NCBI GenBank assembly: GCA_017621795.1
Contig: JAGASJ010000087.1
Location: 30,178-94,177, forward strand
Source of the DNA: Oscillospiraceae bacterium
GTDB lineage: Bacteria > Bacillota > Clostridia > Oscillospirales > Oscillospiraceae
Reading direction: 5' to 3'
Length of the DNA: 64,000 nucleotides
Shown: positions 43,259 through 51,280 of the stretch, piece after piece
Layout of the letters: every line of letters starts with the position of its first letter
How positions within the stretch are numbered: position 1 is the stretch's first letter
Made by a program: the position numbers and the translations under genes
The notes under the pieces: generated by a model
Databases searched by the model: none
Told to the model about the DNA's origin: nothing
Seen by the model: only the letters and a program-made list of their open reading frames with translations

Positions 43259-44624
43259 AACATTATATTCTGTGGGATTGGATGTGGGAACGACCACCAC
43301 CCAAATGGTGATCTCCCGTCTGCAGGTGGAAAACCGATCCTCCGGCTTTACCGTGCCGCAGATGGTGATCGGAGATCGGGAAGTGGTGTACGAAAGCCCG
43401 GTGATCTTTACCCCTGTGGAAAATCATCTGGTGGATGGCAAAGCCATTATCGCTTTTATGGAGGCACAGTACGAAGCCGCAGGACTGCAAAAAGCGCAGA
43501 TCGACACCGGTGCGGTGATCGTCACCGGGGAGACCTCCCGCAAGGAAAATGCCCATCAGGTTCTGAGCAATCTATCCGGTGCGGCAGGATCGTTTGTGGT
43601 GGCAACCGCAGGCCCGGATCTGGAAAGCATTTTAGCGGCAAAAGGGGCAGGTGCAACGGAGTTTTCCCGACAGTCGGGGCAGCGGATCTTGCATATAGAC
43701 ATTGGCGGCGGCACGTCCAATATGGCACTGATAGAAAATGGACAGGTGGTGTCTACCGGCTGCTTCAACGTGGGTGGCCGACTGCTGAAGCTGGATGAAA
43801 GCGGAAAAATACTGTATAGATCCCCGGTTTTGGAGGGGCTGACTTCCTTAAAGATCGGGGATAGCCCCACGCTGCAGGAGCTGACGGCTTTGGCAGAAAT
43901 GCTGTGCAGTGCGCTGGAAATGGCCTCGGGACGAAAACCGGAAACCGCGCTTTTGCGGCAGCTGGAAACCAAGGAGAGCCAAAAACCCTGGGCAGTGCCT
44001 GAGGGGGCGCTGACTGTATCCTTTTCCGGCGGCGTTGCCGACTGCATCGAGGGGGAAAAAGACCCTTTTGCCTACGGCGATTTAGGGGTGCTGTTGGGAA
44101 AAGCCATCCGAAAAAGCAGCCTGTGTGCGTCAAATTATCGCATCGGCAGTCAGACCATTCGCGCCACAGTCATCGGCGCAGGCTGTCACAGCACAGCCCT
44201 TTCGGGCAGTACCGTTTACCGCAAAAATGTCAATTTGCCCCTTAAAAACCTGCCGGTGGTGCACATTCCTTACGAAAAATGCCTGGATGCGGATTTTTCG
44301 GAGGTGGTGCGTGCGCAGCTTCATCGGGTGGACAGCGCCAACGGCGTGCTGTATTTGGAGGGGCTTCCCCAAATGGATTATGCACTTTTGACGGCTGTGG
44401 CGTCCGGGCTGGGGGCACTGCCCCAAGAGCCGCTGATGATCTGTATGGAACGGGATTTTGGGAAGGCTTTGGGGCAGAAAATCAGCCTGCAATATCCCCA
44501 TAAACCGATTTTATGCTTAGACGGACTGCTGTTTGAAGGGCAGAGCTATTTGGATGTGGGCAGCCCTGTAGGGCCGTGCTACAGCGTGGTGATGAAAACC
44601 CTTGTTTTGCAAAAAAATGAATAG
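43248..44624 (+). CDS. eutA: Ethanolamine ammonia-lyase reactivating factor
   Basis: A 458-residue ASKHA-fold ATPase that removes damaged cobalamin from ethanolamine ammonia-lyase. The N-terminus YSVGLDVGTTTTQMVISRLQ is the phosphate-1 loop; HIDIGGGTSNMALI is phosphate-2; FSGGVADC precedes the adenosine site. It starts at GTG 43248 within the end of eutG. Its place just before eutB and eutC is the standard order. Confidence 0.92.
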   Translation: MQSKTLYSVGLDVGTTTTQMVISRLQVENRSSGFTVPQMVIGDREVVYESPVIFTPVENHLVDGKAIIAFMEAQYEAAGLQKAQIDTGAVIVTGETSRKENAHQVLSNLSGAAGSFVVATAGPDLESILAAKGAGATEFSRQSGQRILHIDIGGGTSNMALIENGQVVSTGCFNVGGRLLKLDESGKILYRSPVLEGLTSLKIGDSPTLQELTALAEMLCSALEMASGRKPETALLRQLETKESQKPWAVPEGALTVSFSGGVADCIEGEKDPFAYGDLGVLLGKAIRKSSLCASNYRIGSQTIRATVIGAGCHSTALSGSTVYRKNVNLPLKNLPVVHIPYEKCLDADFSEVVRAQLHRVDSANGVLYLEGLPQMDYALLTAVASGLGALPQEPLMICMERDFGKALGQKISLQYPHKPILCLDGLLFEGQSYLDVGSPVGPCYSVVMKTLVLQKNE

Positions 44625-44644
44625 GAAGCGGGAGGAACGTACTC

Positions 44645-46009
44645 TTGTTATTAAAAACGACACTTTTAGGAAAAACCTATATTTTTAAAGATTTGAAGCA
44701 GGTATTGGCTATGGCCAATGAGGAAAAAACAGGCGATAAGCTGGCAGGCCTGGCGGCGGAAAGTGCCCGGCAGCGGGTGGCGGCGAAGGTGGTGCTGTCG
44801 GCAGTGACCCTGGGGGATCTGCGGGAAAATCCCGCAGTGCCCTACGAACTGGATGAGGTCACCCGCATTATTCAGGACGATGTGAATGAGCAGGTATATC
44901 GCCGCATCCGCAACTGGACGGTGGCAGAGCTGCGGGAGTGGCTGCTGGATGAAAAGACCACCGGCGCGGATATCCGCAAGCTCAGCCGCGGTCTTACCTC
45001 GGAGATGGTAGCGGCGGTGGCAAAGCTGATGAGCAATCTGGATCTGATCTACTGCGCCAATAAAATCACCGTTACCGCCCACTGTAATACCACCATCGGT
45101 CTGCCCAACACCCTTTCCTGCCGTCTGCAGCCCAACCATACCACCGATGACCCGGACGGCATCACCGCCTCTACCTTGGAGGGCCTGACCTTCGGCGCAG
45201 GCGATGCAGTGATCGGACTCAATCCCGTAACCGATTCCCCGGAGCAGGTGGGAAAGGTGCTGCGCCGTTTTCAGGAGATCAAGGAGCATTGGGAAATTCC
45301 AACCCAGATCTGCGTTCTTGCCCACGTGACCGCCCAAATCAAGGCGGTGAAGGCAGGTGCCCCTGCGGATCTGATCTTCCAATCCATCGCAGGCTCTCAA
45401 AAGGGCAACGAGGCCTTCGGCTTCAGCGCCGCAACACTGGAGGAGGCACAGCAATTGTTGCGCACAGAGGGCACGGCAGAAGGACCCAACGTGATGTATT
45501 TTGAAACAGGTCAGGGGTCTGAGCTTTCCAGCAACGCCCACTATGACACAGATCAGGTGACGATGGAGGCGCGGTGCTACGGTTTTGCCAAACGGTTTCA
45601 GCCCTTCCTGGTAAACACTGTGGTGGGCTTTATCGGTCCGGAGTATTTATACGATGCCCGTCAGGTGACCCGTGCGGGCCTGGAAGACCACTTTATGGGC
45701 AAGCTCACCGGCATTTCCATGGGCTGTGACTGCTGTTACACCAACCACATGAAGGCAGACCAAAATGACATAGAGAATTTGGCCTCGTTGCTGACCATGG
45801 CAGGCTGTAACTACTTTATGGGCATTCCCCACGGGGATGACATTATGCTCAACTATCAAACCACCGGCTTTCGGGAGACCGCCGCACTGCGTGAGATTAC
45901 CGGCAAGACGGCCATCCCTGAGTTTCAGAAATGGCTGGAAAAGATGGGCTTTGTGGAAAACGGCAAGCTGACGAAAAAAGCCGGAGACGGCTCTTGTTTG
46001 CTGTTTTAG
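44645..46009 (+). CDS. eutB: Ethanolamine ammonia-lyase large subunit
   Basis: A 454-residue TIM-barrel subunit that, with EutC and adenosylcobalamin, converts ethanolamine to acetaldehyde and ammonia. Typical segments are FKDLKQVLAMANEEKTGDKL at the N-terminus, RLQPNHTTDDPDGI, YFETGQGSELSS and MGCDCCYTNHMKADQNDIEN (substrate and cobalamin contacts). Translation starts at TTG 44645, with GGAGG at 44631-44635. The length is normal. Confidence 0.96.
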   Translation: MLLKTTLLGKTYIFKDLKQVLAMANEEKTGDKLAGLAAESARQRVAAKVVLSAVTLGDLRENPAVPYELDEVTRIIQDDVNEQVYRRIRNWTVAELREWLLDEKTTGADIRKLSRGLTSEMVAAVAKLMSNLDLIYCANKITVTAHCNTTIGLPNTLSCRLQPNHTTDDPDGITASTLEGLTFGAGDAVIGLNPVTDSPEQVGKVLRRFQEIKEHWEIPTQICVLAHVTAQIKAVKAGAPADLIFQSIAGSQKGNEAFGFSAATLEEAQQLLRTEGTAEGPNVMYFETGQGSELSSNAHYDTDQVTMEARCYGFAKRFQPFLVNTVVGFIGPEYLYDARQVTRAGLEDHFMGKLTGISMGCDCCYTNHMKADQNDIENLASLLTMAGCNYFMGIPHGDDIMLNYQTTGFRETAALREITGKTAIPEFQKWLEKMGFVENGKLTKKAGDGSCLLF

Positions 46010-46029
46010 GCGGCAAAGGAGGAGAAAGA

Positions 46030-46932
46030 ATGAACAAAGAGGAATTAACACAGCTGATTTCCGATCTTTTACAGCAGATGGACGGACAGCCTCAGGTGAA
46101 AGGGAGCGAATATAAGCCCCGGGATCCCGGCCCTGCCCCTGCACCCGGGGATTATGCAGACGGGGATTTTGTGCAGGACGTGTCAGCGCTGGACCTGCGG
46201 AAGCTTTATATGGTGGAAGACCCCGCAAACGGGGAAAAATTCCGCAGGCTGAAGGAAAAAACACCTGCCCGCTTAGGTGTAGGACGGGCAGGCCCGCGTT
46301 ATAAGACCCTGAGTATGCTCCGCTTTCGGGCAGACCACGCGGCGGCACAGGATGCGGTATTTTCCCAGGTGCCGGAGGACTATGCCCAAAAGCACGGCTT
46401 TATTCCTGTGCAGACCAAATGCAGGGATAAGGAGGAATACTTGACCCGTCCGGACTTGGGTCGATGCTTTGACGAAAGCAATCAGGCGGTGATTCGCAAA
46501 GCGGTTCCCAATGCACCGAAGGTACAGCTGGTGGTGGGGGACGGACTGTCCTCGGCGGCGATCTTAGCCAATGCCGCCGACTGCCTGGCGGCCATTCGGG
46601 ACGGTCTGAAACTGAAGGGTATTGAAACGGGAGAGGTGCTGTTTGTCCGTTACTGCCGTGTAGGTGCAGGCGATGCCATCGGTGATGTAACCGACTGTCA
46701 GGTGGTGTGTATGCTGGTAGGGGAACGACCGGGACTGGTGACAGACCAAAGTATGTCTGCCTATATCACTTATAAGCCTCACACGGGGGTGTCGGAATCC
46801 AGCCGCACGGTGGTATCCAATATCCATCCCCAGGGCACGCCGGCAGTGGAGGCAGGCGCATATATTGCGGAGCTGCTGGATACCATTTTGAAAAAGCAGG
46901 TCTCCGGTGTGGGTCTGCATTTGGAGGGCTGA
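46030..46932 (+). CDS. eutC: Ethanolamine ammonia-lyase small subunit
   Basis: A 300-residue subunit that binds the adenosylcobalamin cofactor with EutB. It shows LGVGRAGPRYKT, LVVGDGLSSAAI and ISDYITYKPHTG-like YITYKPHTGVSESSRTVVSNI. I start at ATG 46030, since AAAGGAGG precedes it; the open frame upstream to 45931 lies inside eutB. The first 85 residues are a flexible, Pro/Asp-rich extension before the core, comparable with N-terminal segments that target EutC to the shell. Confidence 0.95.
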   Translation: MNKEELTQLISDLLQQMDGQPQVKGSEYKPRDPGPAPAPGDYADGDFVQDVSALDLRKLYMVEDPANGEKFRRLKEKTPARLGVGRAGPRYKTLSMLRFRADHAAAQDAVFSQVPEDYAQKHGFIPVQTKCRDKEEYLTRPDLGRCFDESNQAVIRKAVPNAPKVQLVVGDGLSSAAILANAADCLAAIRDGLKLKGIETGEVLFVRYCRVGAGDAIGDVTDCQVVCMLVGERPGLVTDQSMSAYITYKPHTGVSESSRTVVSNIHPQGTPAVEAGAYIAELLDTILKKQVSGVGLHLEG

Positions 46933-46933
46933 T

Positions 46934-47557
46934 ATGATCGCCGTAAAAGTTTTGGCGGTACGGTATCTCAATGCCGCCACGGATGCCATGTGTAAGGCGT
47001 TAGGAGCACCGGAGGGGTATCCCTGCCTGGGCCTTTTGACTACCGATTGTGACGACGCCACCTATATTGCGTTGGATGAGGCAACCAAGGCATCTCAGGT
47101 GCAGGTGTGCTACAGCCACAGCTTTTATGCCGGTGCGGCCAATGCGTCTGCGCCTTATGCAGGGGAGGTCATCGGTATTTTGGCAGGGCCGACGCCGGGG
47201 GCAGTACGAAGCGGTATGGAGGCGGCGCTGGAGGCACTGAACCATATTGGCTTTGACAGTGTGGGGGATGTGCCGTTTTTGGCGCACACCGTAAGCCGCT
47301 GCGGCAGCTTCCTGGCAAAAGAGGCGGGGGTACAGGAGGGCTCGGCACTGGCCTATCTGATCGCGCCGCCCCTGGAGAGTATGTATGCCCTGGATGGGGC
47401 ATTGAAGGCATCAGATACAGTGTTATGTAAACTATACAGTCCCCCCAGCGAGACCAATTTCGGCGGTGGATTGCTCACAGGCACACAAGCGGCCTGCAGT
47501 GCCGCCTGTGCCGCCTTTGCGCAGGGCGTACGGGAAGTGGCGGAAAGACCGCTTTAG
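46934..47557 (+). CDS. eutL: Microcompartment shell protein, tandem-BMC trimer
   Basis: A 207-residue shell protein built from two circularly permuted BMC domains, as in EutL, whose trimers have a gated central pore. The N-terminus MIAVKVLAVRYLNAATDAM and GEVIGILAGPTPGAVRSGMEA fit EutL. I start at ATG 46934 (TGGAGG at 46922-46927). After the stop an inverted repeat (47556-47587) related to the barstar leader fills most of the gap to eutE. Confidence 0.9.
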   Translation: MIAVKVLAVRYLNAATDAMCKALGAPEGYPCLGLLTTDCDDATYIALDEATKASQVQVCYSHSFYAGAANASAPYAGEVIGILAGPTPGAVRSGMEAALEALNHIGFDSVGDVPFLAHTVSRCGSFLAKEAGVQEGSALAYLIAPPLESMYALDGALKASDTVLCKLYSPPSETNFGGGLLTGTQAACSAACAAFAQGVREVAERPL

Positions 47558-47587
47558 TAACCGCAGAGGATTTAATCATCGGTTACT
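47556..47587 (+). repeat. Inverted-repeat element between eutL and eutE
   Basis: AGTAACCG (47556-47563) and CGGTTACT (47580-47587) enclose 16 nt. Compared with 27277-27302 it has the same sequence apart from a 6-nt insertion and one substitution; the right halves share GATTTAA(C/T)CATCGGTTACT. Confidence 0.7.
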
Positions 47588-47611
47588 TTATGAACAGTAA
47601 GGAAGGGTGTT

Positions 47612-49033
47612 ATGGAACTGGATCAGGATTTACAGGCGCGTCAGGAGGCGCGTGCACTGGCAAAGCAGGCAGAGCTGGCACAAAGTCTGCTTGGAAAAAT
47701 GAGTCAGGAGCAACTAAACGGAATTTGCAAGGCGGTAGCGGAGGAATTTGCCCTCCACGCACAGGAGCTGGGAGCGCTGGCGTGCAAGGAGACCGGCTTT
47801 GGAAATCCGGAGGATAAGAAGACAAAAAACCTTTTTGCCTCCCAACGGGTATACGAGGCCATTAAGGATTTAAAAACAGTGGGCGTATTAAAAGAGAAGC
47901 CGGCGGAAAAGCTATGGGAAATTGGTGTGCCTGTAGGCGTGATCGCGGCCATCGTGCCCAGCACCAATCCCACCTCTACGGTGTGCTATAAGGCGCTGAT
48001 CGCATTAAAGGCCGGGTGCAGCATTGTGTTTTCGCCCCATCCCAAGGCCATTTCCTGCACGATGAAGGCCTCCGAGATCGTCAGCCGTGCCGCAGAGCGT
48101 GCCGGTGCGCCAAAGGGAAGCGTGGCGTGTCTGTCGATTCCCTCGATGGCAGGCTGTCAGGAGCTGATGGGGGCAGATCAGGTGCGGCTGATCTTGGCAA
48201 CAGGCGGTCCGGCAATGGTGCGGGCGGCCTATTCCTCCGGCAAGCCGGCCATCGGCGTAGGCGCAGGCAACGGCCCTGCGTATATCCACCATTCTGCCAA
48301 TGTAGAGCAGGCACTGAGGGATATTTTGCGCTCCAAAACCTTCGATTACGGCACAGTTTGCGCTTCGGAGCAGAGCATCATTGTGGAAAAGGCGATGGAG
48401 GAGCAGGTGTGTTATACTGCCGCAAAGCTGGGCTATTATTTTATGGATAAGGAGCAGGCAGGATGCTTGGCAAAGATTCTATTTCGACCAAACGGTGCGC
48501 TGAATCCGGAGATCGTGGGCAGAAGCGCCCAGGAGTTGGCGCAAAAGGCGGGCTTCTCCGTACCCAAGGGGGTACAGGTATTGGTGGCACGGGAGCAGGA
48601 GGCAGGTCCGACGCGACCTTATTCCATGGAAAAGCTGTGCCCGGTGCTGGCGTTTTTTGTAATGGAGAGCGAGGATGCGGTGCTGAAAAAGGCAGTGGAG
48701 GTGCTCAGCCACGAGGGCAGTGGTCATACCTTTGCCCTCCACGCCACCGAACGGAAGGTGGTGGAAAGATTTGCCCTGGAAATTCCCGTATCCCGTTTTC
48801 TGGTGAATACACCGGCGGCGCTGGGGGGTATTGGAGCAACTACGGCCCTGTTTCCGGCGCTGACTCTGGGCTGCGGGGCGGTGGGTGGAAGTTCTTCCTC
48901 CAATAATATTTCCCCCTTGGATCTGATCAATATCCGACGGGTAGCCTGGGGGCAGGAGGAAAGCAAAAGTCCCTCTGTGGACGACGCATTGGTAGAAGCC
49001 TTAGCGGCTAAAATTTTGGAACATTTAAAATGA
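47612..49033 (+). CDS. eutE: Acetylating acetaldehyde dehydrogenase
   Basis: A 473-residue aldehyde dehydrogenase that makes acetyl-CoA from acetaldehyde with NAD+ and CoA inside the microcompartment. Catalytic Cys-250 lies in YGTVCASEQS; APSTNPTS-type VPSTNPTSTVCYKA and HEGSGHTFALHA are also conserved in this class. The first about 40 residues are a helical, Ala-rich segment that may be the encapsulation peptide. AAGGAAGG precedes ATG 47612. It works with EutG and PduL to balance NAD+ and CoA. Confidence 0.94.
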   Translation: MELDQDLQARQEARALAKQAELAQSLLGKMSQEQLNGICKAVAEEFALHAQELGALACKETGFGNPEDKKTKNLFASQRVYEAIKDLKTVGVLKEKPAEKLWEIGVPVGVIAAIVPSTNPTSTVCYKALIALKAGCSIVFSPHPKAISCTMKASEIVSRAAERAGAPKGSVACLSIPSMAGCQELMGADQVRLILATGGPAMVRAAYSSGKPAIGVGAGNGPAYIHHSANVEQALRDILRSKTFDYGTVCASEQSIIVEKAMEEQVCYTAAKLGYYFMDKEQAGCLAKILFRPNGALNPEIVGRSAQELAQKAGFSVPKGVQVLVAREQEAGPTRPYSMEKLCPVLAFFVMESEDAVLKKAVEVLSHEGSGHTFALHATERKVVERFALEIPVSRFLVNTPAALGGIGATTALFPALTLGCGAVGGSSSSNNISPLDLINIRRVAWGQEESKSPSVDDALVEALAAKILEHLK

Positions 49034-49048
49034 AAGGAACAGTAAAAA

Positions 49049-49354
49049 ATGAACACAAATGCATTGGGAATGATTGAAACAAAGGGTCTTGTAGGTGCCA
49101 TTGAGGCGGCAGATGCCATGGTCAAATCCGCAAACGTTCAGCTTGTGGGAAAAGAGCAGGTTGGCGGCGGACTGGTGACCGTGATGGTGCGTGGGGATGT
49201 GGGTGCGGTAAAGGCCGCCACCGATGCCGGTGCCGCTGCCGCTGAGAAGGTGGGGGAGCTGATCTCCGTCCATGTCATTGCCCGTCCCCATACGGAGGTG
49301 GATCACATTTTGCCCAATAGCAAGCAGATGCCCGGCACCACTGCCGCGAAATAA
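49049..49354 (+). CDS. eutM: Microcompartment shell protein, single-BMC hexamer
   Basis: A 101-residue BMC-domain protein of the EutM/PduA type, the main hexagonal tile of the shell. [25 protein letters not shown] and [21 protein letters not shown] are the family core; the C-terminus [14 protein letters not shown] is also typical. The stop overlaps the ATG of eutT (TAATG). It is the only single-BMC gene in the window. Confidence 0.95.
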   Translation: MNTNALGMIETKGLVGAIEAADAMVKSANVQLVGKEQVGGGLVTVMVRGDVGAVKAATDAGAAAAEKVGELISVHVIARPHTEVDHILPNSKQMPGTTAAK

Positions 49355-50046
49355 TGATCTACACGAAGCAGCAGGTACAGCAGAACATCCGCAACCGGGA
49401 CGGTAAGCGGGTGTTCTACCTGGGCGCAGAGGATCGGATCACCCAGGAGGCTCGGGATTATCTGCGTGATCGGGGGGTGGAGATATTGCCTTCCGAGCAG
49501 GCAAAGCCCCAATATTATGTGCTTCAAAATGGAGCGACACTGGAAAAAAAGCCTGAAAGTATGACCCATTTACAGGGGAATATTCTGGTATCCAAAACCC
49601 ATCCGCGGATCGCTTTTCGGGGCGCGCTGGATGAATTGGAGGGTGTGTTGCTGCTTTGCGGCAAGCGCCTGCCCCATCAGGCGGGAAAGCTGCAGGAGAT
49701 CCTGGAGCTGACAAGAAAAATTTTAAGCTGTGAAGTAATGGATGAGCCGCTGAAGGAAGCGCCCCTGTGCGGCTATACACAGGAAAACCTGCACCACCGC
49801 AGTCATTTTCCCCAAAAGTATTACGGCATTGCCCATTTTATGCCCGGAATGGAAGATTCTATTGCGGTATTGGAGCTCAATCGGGTGCGGACGGTGTGCC
49901 GGCGGGTGGAATTGATGGCGGCAAGGGCTTTTGAGGATGAAAAAGGGCTTTGCACACGGCAGGATCTACTGCAGGCGCTTAACAGAATGAGCAGTATGCT
50001 ATACGTTTTAATGCTGGAAGAAAAGTCCGGTATGGTGCAGAGGTAG
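49354..50046 (+). CDS. eutT: Cobalamin adenosyltransferase of the ethanolamine pathway
   Basis: A 230-residue corrinoid adenosyltransferase that makes adenosylcobalamin from ATP and cobalamin for EutBC. Marks are MTHLQGNILVSKTHPRIAFR and GALDELEG in the middle, and a C-terminal helical bundle (RVRTVCRRVELMAARAF). The pre-helical region keeps His and Cys residues but I see no complete HX11CCXXC metal motif as in Salmonella EutT. It overlaps eutM by one base. Confidence 0.85.
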   Translation: MIYTKQQVQQNIRNRDGKRVFYLGAEDRITQEARDYLRDRGVEILPSEQAKPQYYVLQNGATLEKKPESMTHLQGNILVSKTHPRIAFRGALDELEGVLLLCGKRLPHQAGKLQEILELTRKILSCEVMDEPLKEAPLCGYTQENLHHRSHFPQKYYGIAHFMPGMEDSIAVLELNRVRTVCRRVELMAARAFEDEKGLCTRQDLLQALNRMSSMLYVLMLEEKSGMVQR

Positions 50047-50050
50047 AAAA

Positions 50051-50647
50051 ATGAAGGAAAAGCTGATTCAGAAGGTCATCGACCGTATTTTTGTGGAGTT
50101 GGAGGCGTCGGGGCGGCACGTGCACCTGACAGAAAATCAGTGCAAGACCCTGTTTGGACATGGGCTGACTCCGCAACGCCCCCTCTCTCAGCCCGGACAA
50201 TTTTTAGCACAGGAACGGGTGACGGTGGTAGGGCCTAAGGGCCGTTTTGAACAGGTGGCGGTTTTAGGCCCTGAAAGACCGCAGGCGCAGGTGGAGATCT
50301 CCCTGACAGACAGCAGGGTGCTGGGCATTGCGTCCCCGGTGCGCCTGTCGGGAGATGTGGAAAACACGCCGGGGGCGACCATCATCGGTCCTTTGGGGCA
50401 GGTGTCCATCCCCAGCGGTGTGATCTGCGCCCAGCGGCATATTCATATCACACCGGAAAAGGCGCAGCTTTTAGGGGTGAAGGACAAGCAGATCGTGCGC
50501 CTGAAAACCTATACCCGGCGCCCGGTGGTATTTGAAGATGTGGCGGTGCGTGTCAGTCCGAACTTTGAAACCTACGTGCATTTGGACTATGACGAGGCAA
50601 ACGCCTGCGGCTTTCAAAAGGGAGATTTGGGGAGGATTTTATTATGA
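50051..50647 (+). CDS. pduL: Phosphate acyltransferase, PduL family
   Basis: A 198-residue phosphotransacylase that converts acetyl-CoA to acetyl phosphate and recycles CoA in the lumen. It shows the PduL zinc-site motifs GRHVHLT and AQRHIHIT, plus SLTDSRVLGI and GPLGQVSIP in between, arranged as two beta-barrel halves. It takes the role of EutD in this operon. It begins 4 bp after eutT and overlaps the next gene by 4 bp. Confidence 0.92.
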   Translation: MKEKLIQKVIDRIFVELEASGRHVHLTENQCKTLFGHGLTPQRPLSQPGQFLAQERVTVVGPKGRFEQVAVLGPERPQAQVEISLTDSRVLGIASPVRLSGDVENTPGATIIGPLGQVSIPSGVICAQRHIHITPEKAQLLGVKDKQIVRLKTYTRRPVVFEDVAVRVSPNFETYVHLDYDEANACGFQKGDLGRILL

Positions 50648-51042
50648 GGGCGTTGCTCATCGGGGAAGCCCCCCCTTTGCAGGGGTATGAATATGTGGCC
50701 CAGCCTCCTTATGAGGCGGTGGTGCTGGGCAGCCTGACCCTTTCGATGCTGCTGTGCTTTTCTGTGGAGGAGGCACTGCAGGCGCTTTCGGAGGGGAAAA
50801 CGGTGGTGCTGTATACACCGGGACTGCCTCCGATGCCAAAGAACAGGGCGTTGGCGGCATCGGTCGCAAGTAAAAAACGGGAGCTGAAAAACTGGGGCGT
50901 GGTGTTTACCGATGGGATGCAGAAAAGACTGATCACGGCAAAGGAGGCACAGCGAATGCACGATGCAGGTGAGCAACCTGGGGCAGGTGCGGTGCTGACC
51001 CCCTTGGCGCGGGAGATTTTAGAAGGAAAAGGGAGCAGATAA
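50644..51042 (+). CDS. Ethanolamine-utilisation-associated protein of unknown function
   Basis: A 132-residue protein. The C-terminal part (RLITAKEAQRM, then GAVLTPLAREILEGKG) resembles proteins found only in ethanolamine and propanediol operons (the eut_hyp type), but without a search I cannot confirm it. The N-terminal half has a Rossmann-like LLIGEAPPL and YEAVVLGSLTLSML. It lies between pduL and eutN with ATGA overlap upstream, so co-expression with the shell is certain; function is unknown. Confidence 0.6.
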   Translation: MRALLIGEAPPLQGYEYVAQPPYEAVVLGSLTLSMLLCFSVEEALQALSEGKTVVLYTPGLPPMPKNRALAASVASKKRELKNWGVVFTDGMQKRLITAKEAQRMHDAGEQPGAGAVLTPLAREILEGKGSR

Positions 51043-51043
51043 G

Positions 51044-51280
51044 ATGAAAATTGGAACGGTAACAGGGGTGGTTTGGGCGACCCGAAAGGCCGCCTGCCTG
51101 TCCGGACAGACTTTTTTGGTGGTTCAGACACCTACCGGGGAAATCGTGGCCGCCGATCAGGTGGGCGCGGGCAACGGTGATAAGGTGCTACTCGTCACCG
51201 GCACAGCGGCGGCGCGGTTTTGTATGGAGTCGCCGGTGGATGCGGCGGTGGTGGCAATTTTGGATCAGGGGGAAAAGTAA
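51044..51280 (+). CDS. eutN: Microcompartment vertex protein
   Basis: A 78-residue BMC-P (EutN/CcmL) protein whose pentamers close the corners of the shell. The core KIGTVTGVVWATRKAACLSG, VAADQVGAGNGDKVLLVTG and VDAAVVAILD is standard, although the family is usually about 90-100 residues, so the C-terminus is short. AAGGAAAAGGGAG precedes the ATG, and the stop overlaps the eutH start by one base. Confidence 0.93.
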   Translation: MKIGTVTGVVWATRKAACLSGQTFLVVQTPTGEIVAADQVGAGNGDKVLLVTGTAAARFCMESPVDAAVVAILDQGEK

